Both the position numbers and the translations under genes were made by a program. Below the pieces are notes generated by a model. It was not told where the DNA came from and did no database searches. It saw only the letters and a list, made by a program, of their open reading frames with translations. This document shows positions 1 to 5,855 of a stretch of 9,087 nt of DNA, piece by piece. The number at the start of each line of letters is the position of its first letter. Position 1 is the stretch's first letter. The stretch spans positions 1 to 9,087 of the forward strand of contig JABDPP010000264.1 in the NCBI GenBank assembly GCA_013042765.1, written 5' to 3'. Origin of the DNA: Litoreibacter sp. (lineage in GTDB: Bacteria; Pseudomonadota; Alphaproteobacteria; Rhodobacterales; Rhodobacteraceae).

Positions 1-38
1 CCAATCAACTTTCCGGCATCCGGCAGCGGGACACCGGC

Positions 39-76
39 AAAAAGAAACCCCCGCCAGCGCAAAACCGGCAGGGGTT
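39..76 (-). terminator. Intrinsic terminator of sodB
   Basis: Read on the minus strand, arms at 76-67 and 55-46 pair over 10 positions, including one G-U wobble (positions 70 and 52), around an 11-base loop. The hairpin is followed at once by a T-rich tract (TTTCTTTTT, positions 47-39). It lies about 50 bases past the sodB stop codon, the expected place for a Rho-independent terminator. Stem, GC content and T tract are all seen directly; termination itself is inferred. Confidence 0.8.
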
Positions 77-92
77 CAAAAGAACTGGCCAC

Positions 93-128
93 ACCCCGTC
101 AGGAGGCACGGCGAAATCTCGACGGGGT
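93..128 (-). other. Hairpin at the sodB stop codon and 3' UTR
   Basis: Two perfectly complementary 8-base arms, ACCCCGTC at 93-100 and GACGGGGT at 121-128, enclose a 20-base loop. One arm starts on the last base of the sodB stop codon. In the minus-strand transcript the loop carries a CCUCC stretch, complementary to a Shine-Dalgarno core. No T tract follows directly, so this is not itself a good terminator; it stands in tandem with the real terminator at 39-76. It may be an mRNA-stabilising stem or part of a 3'-derived small RNA. The function is inferred. Confidence 0.5.
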
Positions 129-727
129 TACATGCGCGAGGCGACGTTTTCCCAGTTCACGAGATTGTCCAGAAAGTTCGTCAGGTAGGCCGGACGCTTG
201 TTGCGGAAATCGATGTAGTAGGAGTGCTCCCATACATCACAGCCCAGAAGCGCGGTCTGGCCGAAGCAGAGCGGGTTCACACCGTTCTCGGTCTTGGTGA
301 CCTTCAGGCCGCCATCGCTGTCCTTGACGAGCCAAGCCCAGCCGGAGCCGAACTGGCCAGCGCCTGCGGCAGAAAACTGTGCCTTGAACTCGTCGACGGA
401 GCCGAAGCTGTCATTCAGGGCGGCTTCCAGCTCAGACGGCATGGCGGATTTGCCCGGGCCCATCATTTCCCAGAACTGGTTGTGGTTCCACAGCTGGCTG
501 ATGTTGTTGAAGATGCCATTCTGAGCCACTGCGCCGGCGTCATAGGTGCCAACGATGATCTCTTCGAGGCTCTTGCCATCCCACTCGGTGCCTGCAATGG
601 CCGCGTTGCCATTGGTTACATAGGCGTTGTGGTGTAGGTCGTGGTGATACTCGAGCGTCTCTTTCGACATGCCGTTCTCGGCGAGAGCGTCATGGGCGTA
701 AGGAAGATCGGGAAGTTCAAAAGCCAT
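128..727 (-). CDS. sodB: Superoxide dismutase, Fe/Mn family (iron type)
   Basis: This 199-residue protein is an iron/manganese superoxide dismutase, which converts superoxide to oxygen and hydrogen peroxide; it has no signal peptide, so it acts in the cytoplasm. The four metal ligands are visible by comparison with E. coli SodB: His28 (EYH), His82 (WNH), Asp164 and His168 (the DVWEH signature). A Gln at 78, four residues before the second His, is where iron enzymes place their second-sphere glutamine, favouring Fe over Mn. However, some alphaproteobacterial members work with either metal, and there is also a Gln at 157. The start codon is preceded by AAGGGGG with an 8-base spacing. Length is full for the family. 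The gene diverges from the GYD-domain gene and ends in tandem hairpins. A TTGACC box on the minus strand (795-790) is a possible -35 element, but I see no convincing -10. Confidence 0.97.
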   Translation of the reverse strand: MAFELPDLPYAHDALAENGMSKETLEYHHDLHHNAYVTNGNAAIAGTEWDGKSLEEIIVGTYDAGAVAQNGIFNNISQLWNHNQFWEMMGPGKSAMPSELEAALNDSFGSVDEFKAQFSAAGAGQFGSGWAWLVKDSDGGLKVTKTENGVNPLCFGQTALLGCDVWEHSYYIDFRNKRPAYLTNFLDNLVNWENVASRM

Positions 728-861
728 TGTCTGGGCCCCCTTGGTCAGCGTTAAAATCCTGCCTGTCTACTGAGCGCGATGGCGTCCGAGGTCAAGTCTC
801 AATCTGGACCTTCAAATCCTGCACATCGCGGGCGAGCGCTGTGCAAAAGACGGGTCAGGGG

Positions 862-896
862 CGCCTCCGGCGGGGATATTTAGGGAGAAATGAAAG
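862..896 (+). repeat. Short intergenic repeat, copy 1
   Basis: The 20 bases at 862-881 (CGCCTCCGGCGGGGATATTT) match those at 7264-7283 at 18 of 20 positions. Both copies are followed by an A/G-rich stretch ending in TGAAAG (891-896 here). The start can fold as a 4-base-pair hairpin (CGCC/GGCG) with a 3-base loop followed by GG-ATATTT, resembling a miniature terminator. From memory, similar short motifs recur in intergenic regions of many Rhodobacteraceae genomes; I could not search to confirm this. Here it sits between sodB and the GYD-domain gene, about 120 bases before the start of the latter. Confidence 0.5.
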
Positions 897-921
897 CCGC
901 GAAACGCCTTCTGGGCGACGG

Positions 922-971
922 ATAATCCATTCTGTGGTAGGATTATTGTGTCCAAATTGGAAACAATTGGA
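922..971 (+). promoter_or_regulatory. Two adjacent dyads upstream of the GYD-domain gene
   Basis: First dyad: ATAATCC (922-928) and GGATTAT (940-946) are perfect inverted arms 11 bases apart, a shape typical of a dimeric regulator site. Second: 951-959 and 964-971 form an 8-base-pair stem with one bulged A and a GAAA loop, a GNRA-type tetraloop in RNA. The second dyad ends about 45 bases before the ATG and could lie in the mRNA leader. TTGGAC at 967-972 resembles a -35 box but no good -10 follows. The role is inferred. Confidence 0.35.
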
Positions 972-1016
972 CCTGTACCCCCGATAACGAACATCTTTAG
1001 ACAGGAGATATCCGCA

Positions 1017-1349
1017 ATGCCTTTTTACCTATTCCAAGCCCGCTACACGACTGAAGCCATCAAGGCTATGGTCAACAATCCACAGGATCGCGAGGCGGCG
1101 GCACGCCCGCTGATCGAAGCGTTGGGCGGCAAATTGCACAACCTGTTCTTCTGTTTCGGGGCCGATGACGTTATGGCCATCATCGAGGCGCCCGATGATG
1201 AGGCGATGGCGGCCTGCGCTCTGACAGTAGCGGCCTCGGGCGCGTTTTCAGGCGGGGCCACCACCAAGCTGATGACCTCAGGCGAGGCCATGGCAGCGAT
1301 GAAATCAGCGCAAAAGGCTACTGCGAGCTACACGCCTGCGACCGGCTGA
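1017..1349 (+). CDS. GYD domain-containing protein
   Basis: This 110-residue protein resembles the GYD family (Pfam PF08734), small alpha/beta proteins of unknown biochemical function thought to adopt a dimeric ferredoxin-like fold. The start (MPFYLFQARYT) matches the usual first beta strand, and the FGADDVMAI segment near residues 50-58 corresponds to the family's G-Y-D region, here with Ala-Asp in place of the Tyr. The frame stays open up to a GTG at 948, but the ATG at 1017 is chosen because AGGAG lies 9 bases upstream and the family begins here. There is no signal peptide or membrane segment. It is a lone gene, divergent from sodB and convergent with soxG, from which it is separated by only 9 bases. 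The family call is fairly sure; the role is unknown. Confidence 0.85.
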   Translation: MPFYLFQARYTTEAIKAMVNNPQDREAAARPLIEALGGKLHNLFFCFGADDVMAIIEAPDDEAMAACALTVAASGAFSGGATTKLMTSGEAMAAMKSAQKATASYTPATG

Positions 1350-1358
1350 GGCAAGCTG

Positions 1359-1925
1359 TCAGAGAAACCCGACCTCGGCTCCCGGTGCGGCCGAGGTTTT
1401 CAGAAGATCGAACACGTACTGCGCGACCGAGCGGAAGCAGATCAGCTCAAACCTGTCCGGATCGCGCAACCAGAAAGCCGCGGGCACTTGTGCGAGCCGT
1501 GTGCGGCGGAACTGGCCAGGCTCGAACCGCTCTTTGGACAGGTCAACCGGTGCAAGTTTTGCCAGCACTTCGCGCGCCCCTGCGCCCCGGATCGCGAAGA
1601 CCGCCCGCGCATCGGATACGTTGACCACGAGCGCGTGCTCTTTCGCAAGCGCGCCGGCAATCTTGGCCGTGGCCGCTTCGGCCTCCCCATACGGGATCAT
1701 CACAAGAAGCTCGTCCGGCGACATCCAGGCGACACCATAGGCCGCCCTGCTGTTGCACATGCGTTGCTGTGGCAGATTGAGGCCGGTCAGGTTTTTCACC
1801 GCTGCCGCGACCGTTTTCGAGGACAAGTCACCGCGCAGGGTGATCATGCCACGCAGGCCAAGCTCTTCGACCACGGCGGACCCTTCGGACCGGGCGCCAT
1901 CCAGGGCACTGATCGCATCAGACAT
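1359..1925 (-). CDS. soxG: Sarcosine oxidase, gamma subunit
   Basis: This 188-residue protein is the gamma subunit of heterotetrameric sarcosine oxidase. The complex oxidises sarcosine to glycine and hydrogen peroxide and passes the methyl carbon to tetrahydrofolate; gamma is structural and resembles part of a GcvT-like fold. Recognisable family segments are AWMSPDELLVM (about 66-76), VSDARAVFAIRGAGAREVL (about 103-121) and RTRLAQVPAAFW (141-152). The start at 1925 is preferred to a longer in-frame ATG at 1967 because GGGGAG lies 7 bases upstream and the 14 added residues do not look like the family. The start codon overlaps the end of soxA by 8 bases, so translation is probably coupled. It is the last gene of the operon, and its final codons contain the terminator-like stem of the convergent GYD gene. 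I see no terminator of its own. Confidence 0.95.
   Translation of the reverse strand: MSDAISALDGARSEGSAVVEELGLRGMITLRGDLSSKTVAAAVKNLTGLNLPQQRMCNSRAAYGVAWMSPDELLVMIPYGEAEAATAKIAGALAKEHALVVNVSDARAVFAIRGAGAREVLAKLAPVDLSKERFEPGQFRRTRLAQVPAAFWLRDPDRFELICFRSVAQYVFDLLKTSAAPGAEVGFL
1372..1400 (+). terminator. Terminator of the GYD gene, inside soxG
   Basis: ACCTCGGC (1372-1379) and GCCGAGGT (1390-1397) are perfect 8-base arms around a 10-base loop, followed by TTT (a run of four T counting the last arm base). This begins 23 bases past the GYD stop codon and has the form of a plus-strand intrinsic terminator with a short T run. It lies within the last codons of soxG on the other strand. In the soxG direction no T tract follows closely, so it should act one way only. 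Confidence 0.6.
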
Positions 1926-4900
1926 TCTGTTTCTCCCCGTCCGGATCATAAAAGACCGGGCTGACAATTTTCGCTTTCACGATGGTGCCGTCGACTTTCG
2001 GGAAATCGAGCACCGCGCCCATCCGGTCAGGCCCATGGAGCACCAGTCCCATGGCGATCCCGTGATTGAGCGTCGGTGAATGATAGGTCGAGGTCACCCG
2101 CCCCTCGGTCTTGCGTTGACCGTTTTCATTGTCACCCTCGACAACCGCATAGGCCCCGTCAGGCAAAACCGAGCCGTCCAGCGTCTCCAGACCGACCAGT
2201 TTCCAGCGCTCCGGATCGGCCATGTGGCTGCGTTCCTGCGCGCGTTTGCCGAGATAGTCATCCTTCTTCTTCGACAGAGCCCAGTCGAGGCCCAGATCCT
2301 GTGGAATAACCGTCCCGTCGGTCTCGTCCCCGATCATAATAAAGCCCTTCTCGGCGCGCATGACATGCAGCGCTTCGGTGCCGTAGGGCGTGATGTCCCA
2401 TTCCTCGCCCGCGTCCAGCAGCGTATCCCAGAAGGCGCGGCCCTGACTGGCAGGCACGGCGATCTCGTAGCTCAGCTCACCCGAGAAACTGATCCGGAAG
2501 ACGCGTGTGTCGAAGCCGCCGATCTTACCATCGGCCCAGGCCATGAAGGGCAACGCCTCTTTCGAGACATCCATGCCGCCGAGCTTCTCCAGCAGCTTGC
2601 GGGCATTTGGGCCAACCACGGCAAACTGGGCATATTGCTCGGTCAGGTTGGCGGTGTAGACCTTCCAGTCCCACCATTCGGTCTGCAGCCATTCCTCCAT
2701 ATGTGCGTGTATCCGGTCGGCTCCGCCGGTGGTGGTGTGACAAAGCCATGTGTCCTCATCGAGGCGCGCGACCACGCCGTCATCGGTCAGGAAGCCGTTC
2801 TCAGTGCACATCAGCCCGTAACGGCACCGCCCCGGTTTCAGGGTCGACATCATGTTGGTGTAGATCATGTCGAGGAAGCGGCCCGCATCCGGGCCCTTGA
2901 CGATGATCTTGCCCAACGTGGAGGCATCAAGCAGCCCGAGACTGGCGCGGGTCGCACGCACTTCGCGCTGGACCGCGTCTTCAACGCTTTCGCCCTTGTG
3001 GTTGTAGCAATAGGCGCGGCGCCAATGGCCCACGGGCTCCCAGTAAACGCCGTGTTCTTCCGCCCAGTCATGGGTCGGTGTGCGGCGCAGCGGCTGGAAA
3101 ATTTCGCCCCGCGCCTCGCCCCCGATCGCGCCCATGGAAATCGGCGTGTAAGGCGGGCGGAACGTGGTGGTGCCGACCTGCGGGATTTCCGCGTTCAGGC
3201 TGTCCGCCAGAACCGCCAATCCGTTGATATTGCTCAGCTTACCCTGATCGGTCGCCATACCCAACGTGGTGTAGCGCTTGGTGTGCTCGACGCTCTCGAA
3301 GCCTTCCTGCGCGGCGAGCTGGACGTCCGAGACCTTCACGTCGTTCTGGAAATCCAGCCACATCTTGGAGCGCAACTTGTAGCCCGCGCCCTGCGGCATT
3401 TTCCAGACCGGGGCCATCGGGGCCATCTCAACATCCACGGCCTTGGGCGCGGCGCTTCGTTTCGGTGTGCCACCAGTGGCTTTTGCCGCCGCCTTGCCGG
3501 CGTCATCGGCGTCGCGCAACGCATCTCCGAAACCCATGGCACCATTGGCAAAACCTGCCACGGAGACAAATCCCTGCCCGTCCGCACCCAAAGGCGGGCG
3601 GTCGGGGTCGGGACGGAAATGGGCGTGGTCCGCGTCCCAGATCAGTTTGCCACCGCAATGCGACCACAGGTGCACCACCGGAGACCAGCCGCCCGACATG
3701 GCAACCGCATCGCAGGGCACCAGCGTCATCGATTTGCCTTCGCCGGCCTGCGGGCAGATTTCAACGGCCGTCACCCGCTTTCCGCCATTGACCTTTGCAA
3801 TGGCCGTGCCGGTCTCGACCCGGATGCCAAGAGCTTTCGCCTGTTCGGCCAACGCCCCACCGCCGTCCGGGCGCGCATCCACGATCATCGGCACTTCGAG
3901 CCCGGCTTCCTTGAGTACCAGCGCCGTGCGGTAGGCGTCGTCATTATTGGTTACCACCACGGTCCGATCGCCGGGGCTGACCGCGTAGTTGACCACGTAA
4001 TCGCGCACCGCCGAGGCCAGCATGACGCCCGGAATATCGTTGCCCGCAAAGGACAAAGGTCGCTCGATCGCGCCGGTCGTTGTGATGATCTGGCCGGCCC
4101 GGATCCGCCAGAGCCTATGGCGCGGCAGGTCATTGTCAGGCGCGTGATCGGACAGCCGCTCATAGGCCAGCGCGTAGCCGTGATCGTAGATCCCCGCACC
4201 CATCATCCGGGTGCGGATCTGCACATTGGGCATCTTGCCGAGCGCCTTCAGCGTGTCGCGGATCCAGTCACCGGCTGGCTTTCCGGCAATCTCGGCCCCG
4301 TCAACCGGTGCGCGCCCGCCCCAATGGGGGGTCTGCTCGATCAACAGCACCTTCACGCCCGCAGCGCCTGCGGCCCGCGCGGCCTGCAAACCGGCAATTC
4401 CGCCGCCGATGATCAGGACATCGACAAAGGCGTAGAAATGCTCGTAACGATCGGCGTCCCGGCTTTTTGGCGCGCGCCCCAGTCCCGCAGATTTGCGGAT
4501 CACCGGCTCGAAGACATGCTTCCAGGCTGCGCGCGGATGGATGAACGTCTTGTAGTAGAACCCCGCCGGCAAGAGCCGCGCAGCGTAGTTGTTCACCACC
4601 CCGATATCGAATTCCAGGCTGGGCCAGTGGTTTTGCGATTCCGCGACGAGCCCCTCGAAGAGCTCGGTTGTCGTCACCCGCGCATTGGGCTCAAACCGCG
4701 CCCCTTGGCCCAGATTGACCAGACCGTTCGGCTCCTCCGCCCCCGAGGCCACCACTCCGCGGGGCCGGTGATACTTGAAGGAACGGCCCATCAGCATCTG
4801 GTCATTGGCCAGAAGTGCCGAGGCCAGTGTATCGCCCTCGTAGCCTTGCAGGTACTTACCGTTAAAATTGAACTTCACCGCCGCCTCGCGGTTCAGAAGA

Positions 4901-4929
4901 CGGCCAGCGCTGGAAAGCCGGGTGCTCAT
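1918..4929 (-). CDS. soxA: Sarcosine oxidase, alpha subunit
   Basis: This 1003-residue protein is the large subunit of heterotetrameric sarcosine oxidase, full length for the family. In order it shows an N-terminal ferredoxin-like region (about 15-95, with the signature GRSFKYHRPRG at 48-58) and a dinucleotide-binding domain starting at the glycine-rich VLIIGGGIAGLQAA (171-184), which holds the non-covalent NAD+ of this family. A second part of the oxidoreductase domain follows, with FANGAMGFGDALRDADDAG at 460-478. From about 610 to the C-terminus is a GcvT/aminomethyltransferase-like tetrahydrofolate domain (FSGELSYEIAVP at 815-826, TPYGTEALHVMRAEKGF at 847-863). Here the methylene group is captured as 5,10-methylene-tetrahydrofolate. 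An AGGGA motif 8 bases before the ATG serves as ribosome site. soxD lies 67 bases upstream and soxG overlaps the stop. The protein is cytoplasmic. No missing motif was noticed. Confidence 0.98.
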   Translation of the reverse strand: MSTRLSSAGRLLNREAAVKFNFNGKYLQGYEGDTLASALLANDQMLMGRSFKYHRPRGVVASGAEEPNGLVNLGQGARFEPNARVTTTELFEGLVAESQNHWPSLEFDIGVVNNYAARLLPAGFYYKTFIHPRAAWKHVFEPVIRKSAGLGRAPKSRDADRYEHFYAFVDVLIIGGGIAGLQAARAAGAAGVKVLLIEQTPHWGGRAPVDGAEIAGKPAGDWIRDTLKALGKMPNVQIRTRMMGAGIYDHGYALAYERLSDHAPDNDLPRHRLWRIRAGQIITTTGAIERPLSFAGNDIPGVMLASAVRDYVVNYAVSPGDRTVVVTNNDDAYRTALVLKEAGLEVPMIVDARPDGGGALAEQAKALGIRVETGTAIAKVNGGKRVTAVEICPQAGEGKSMTLVPCDAVAMSGGWSPVVHLWSHCGGKLIWDADHAHFRPDPDRPPLGADGQGFVSVAGFANGAMGFGDALRDADDAGKAAAKATGGTPKRSAAPKAVDVEMAPMAPVWKMPQGAGYKLRSKMWLDFQNDVKVSDVQLAAQEGFESVEHTKRYTTLGMATDQGKLSNINGLAVLADSLNAEIPQVGTTTFRPPYTPISMGAIGGEARGEIFQPLRRTPTHDWAEEHGVYWEPVGHWRRAYCYNHKGESVEDAVQREVRATRASLGLLDASTLGKIIVKGPDAGRFLDMIYTNMMSTLKPGRCRYGLMCTENGFLTDDGVVARLDEDTWLCHTTTGGADRIHAHMEEWLQTEWWDWKVYTANLTEQYAQFAVVGPNARKLLEKLGGMDVSKEALPFMAWADGKIGGFDTRVFRISFSGELSYEIAVPASQGRAFWDTLLDAGEEWDITPYGTEALHVMRAEKGFIMIGDETDGTVIPQDLGLDWALSKKKDDYLGKRAQERSHMADPERWKLVGLETLDGSVLPDGAYAVVEGDNENGQRKTEGRVTSTYHSPTLNHGIAMGLVLHGPDRMGAVLDFPKVDGTIVKAKIVSPVFYDPDGEKQNV

Positions 4930-4996
4930 GGGCGGATCCCTGTCTGCGGTGTGCCCGGCACTGCGGCTGCGGGCGATTGTCTGAAACCAGTGCGGA

Positions 4997-5341
4997 TCAT
5001 GCGAATTTCCCCGATCCCCAGTCTTTGAGCGACCAGCCCGGACGCCGGGCCGTGATCTTGTCGCAAATCTCGTTGGGCGGGCGCGTGGTCTGCGCGGAAT
5101 AGGTGCCGAAGACCTCCAGCGTCACGGTGCAGCGGGCAGCATGAAACCACTTGCCGCAGCCATTGGCGTGGCGCCAGCGCTCGAAATGCACGCCCTTGGG
5201 ATTTTCGCGCATGAACAGATAGGCCTCGAAATTCTCCTCCGAGGCGCCCACGGTCTCGCGCGTCAGATGCGCCTGACCGCCGCCGGCGAACTCGGTCTCT
5301 TCGGCCTCAACGCCGCAACAGGGACACTGCAGGATCAGCAT
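4997..5341 (-). CDS. soxD: Sarcosine oxidase, delta subunit
   Basis: This 114-residue protein is the small zinc-binding delta subunit of heterotetrameric sarcosine oxidase. The expected zinc ligands are present: Cys6 and Cys9 in the N-terminal MLILQCPCCG, then His58 and Cys62 in RWRHANGCGKWF, matching within one residue the positions known from the crystallised Pseudomonas maltophilia enzyme. The C-terminal part is slightly longer than the shortest family members. The ATG at 5339-5341 has GAGGTG 5 bases upstream. It precedes soxA by 67 bases and follows, at a distance of 123 bases, the small membrane-protein gene, with a strong hairpin in that gap. Its job is inferred from the complex to be structural, sitting with alpha near the folate channel. 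Confidence 0.96.
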   Translation of the reverse strand: MLILQCPCCGVEAEETEFAGGGQAHLTRETVGASEENFEAYLFMRENPKGVHFERWRHANGCGKWFHAARCTVTLEVFGTYSAQTTRPPNEICDKITARRPGWSLKDWGSGKFA

Positions 5342-5390
5342 GGGGACACCTCAACATGAAAGATGGAAGCGCGGGGCATCTCGGCGGCAC

Positions 5391-5426
5391 GCAAAATGGC
5401 AGCCGTGAGACCACGACTGCCATTGC
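5391..5426 (-). other. Hairpin between the small ORF and soxD
   Basis: AATGGCAG (5395-5402) and CTGCCATT (5417-5424) are perfect 8-base arms. The outer GC/GC pair extends the stem past a 2-base bulge, and GTG/CAC pairs inside it beyond a 2x2 internal loop. On the minus strand the stem ends in only four U residues, so it is a weak terminator at best. It lies about 40 bases upstream of the soxD ribosome site. It may be an attenuator, a processing site or an mRNA-stability element; which of these is not shown by the sequence. Confidence 0.5.
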
Positions 5427-5464
5427 ATGAATATTCGGTGCGGGACGCGCCCGCGCTTTGGTTG

Positions 5465-5674
5465 TCAGTTCTCGGGTTGCGTGCCCGTCTGGGGTGCCAA
5501 GTCAACTGCAGGCGTGAGTTCACCTGCCGCCTCGACGTTGCCTCCGATGGCACCCGGCGTTTCGTTGCCGCCGCCAAGAAAGGCCAGAATGAGGACGAAG
5601 AGCCCCAGAAGAACAAGTGCCAGCAGCAGCCCCTTCGTTGCGAGGCTGTCGTCTGCGCTTGAGTAGTCTGCCAT
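5465..5674 (-). CDS. Small single-pass membrane protein, hypothetical
   Basis: I do not recognise a named family for this 69-residue protein. It has a short polar N-terminus (1-14), one hydrophobic helix at about 15-34 (GLLLALVLLGLFVLILAFLG), and a Gly/Pro/acidic tail of about 35 residues that is probably disordered. A single Lys at 14 before the helix and the acidic tail leave the topology uncertain. Reality is supported by a strong Shine-Dalgarno (GGAGGT, 5686-5681) ideally spaced 6 bases from the ATG. It lies in the same direction as, and between, soxB and soxD, 181 bases after soxB and 123 before soxD, so it may be co-transcribed or have its own promoter. The soluble sarcosine oxidase needs no membrane subunit, so any link to it is speculative. 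Confidence 0.65.
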   Translation of the reverse strand: MADYSSADDSLATKGLLLALVLLGLFVLILAFLGGGNETPGAIGGNVEAAGELTPAVDLAPQTGTQPEN

Positions 5675-5855
5675 GTAGTAACCTCCGTCTTCGTGGGGCT
5701 ACTCAGACCAACACCCGGCGCGTCCTCAAGAGCGCAAAGGCGGATGGCAGGCTTTCGGCGGGAGATGGCCGGAACACCCGCCCCACCGCGCGGATTGCCG
5801 CCACTCGCTTGAAGAATTTCCGGCACGACGGAGCGATATTTTGACGCGTGCCTCA

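Noticed and set aside
948..1016. N-terminal extension of the GYD gene from a GTG at 948
   Set aside because: It would run through the hairpin dyad at 951-971, lacks a ribosome site, and the ATG at 1017 has a clear AGGAG.
2080..5028. Open plus-strand frame of 982 codons opposite soxA
   Set aside because: It mirrors soxA almost exactly; long antisense frames are expected opposite high-GC genes with strong third-position bias. The translation shows no recognisable domain, and SoxA is unmistakable.
5353..5430. A 25-codon minus-strand frame before soxD that could be a leader peptide
   Set aside because: It has no ribosome site, and its composition (scattered Trp, His and Cys) suggests no attenuation logic; it is probably chance.
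5440..5454. GCGGG/CCCGC hairpin with a 5-base loop after the small ORF
   Set aside because: The stem is only 5 base pairs, GC-only, with no T tract; too weak to claim.
5757..5782. GGCGGG/CCCGCC inverted repeat with a 14-base loop after soxB
   Set aside because: There is no T tract, the arms are short, and pure G/C arms of this size occur by chance in such DNA; not supported as a terminator.
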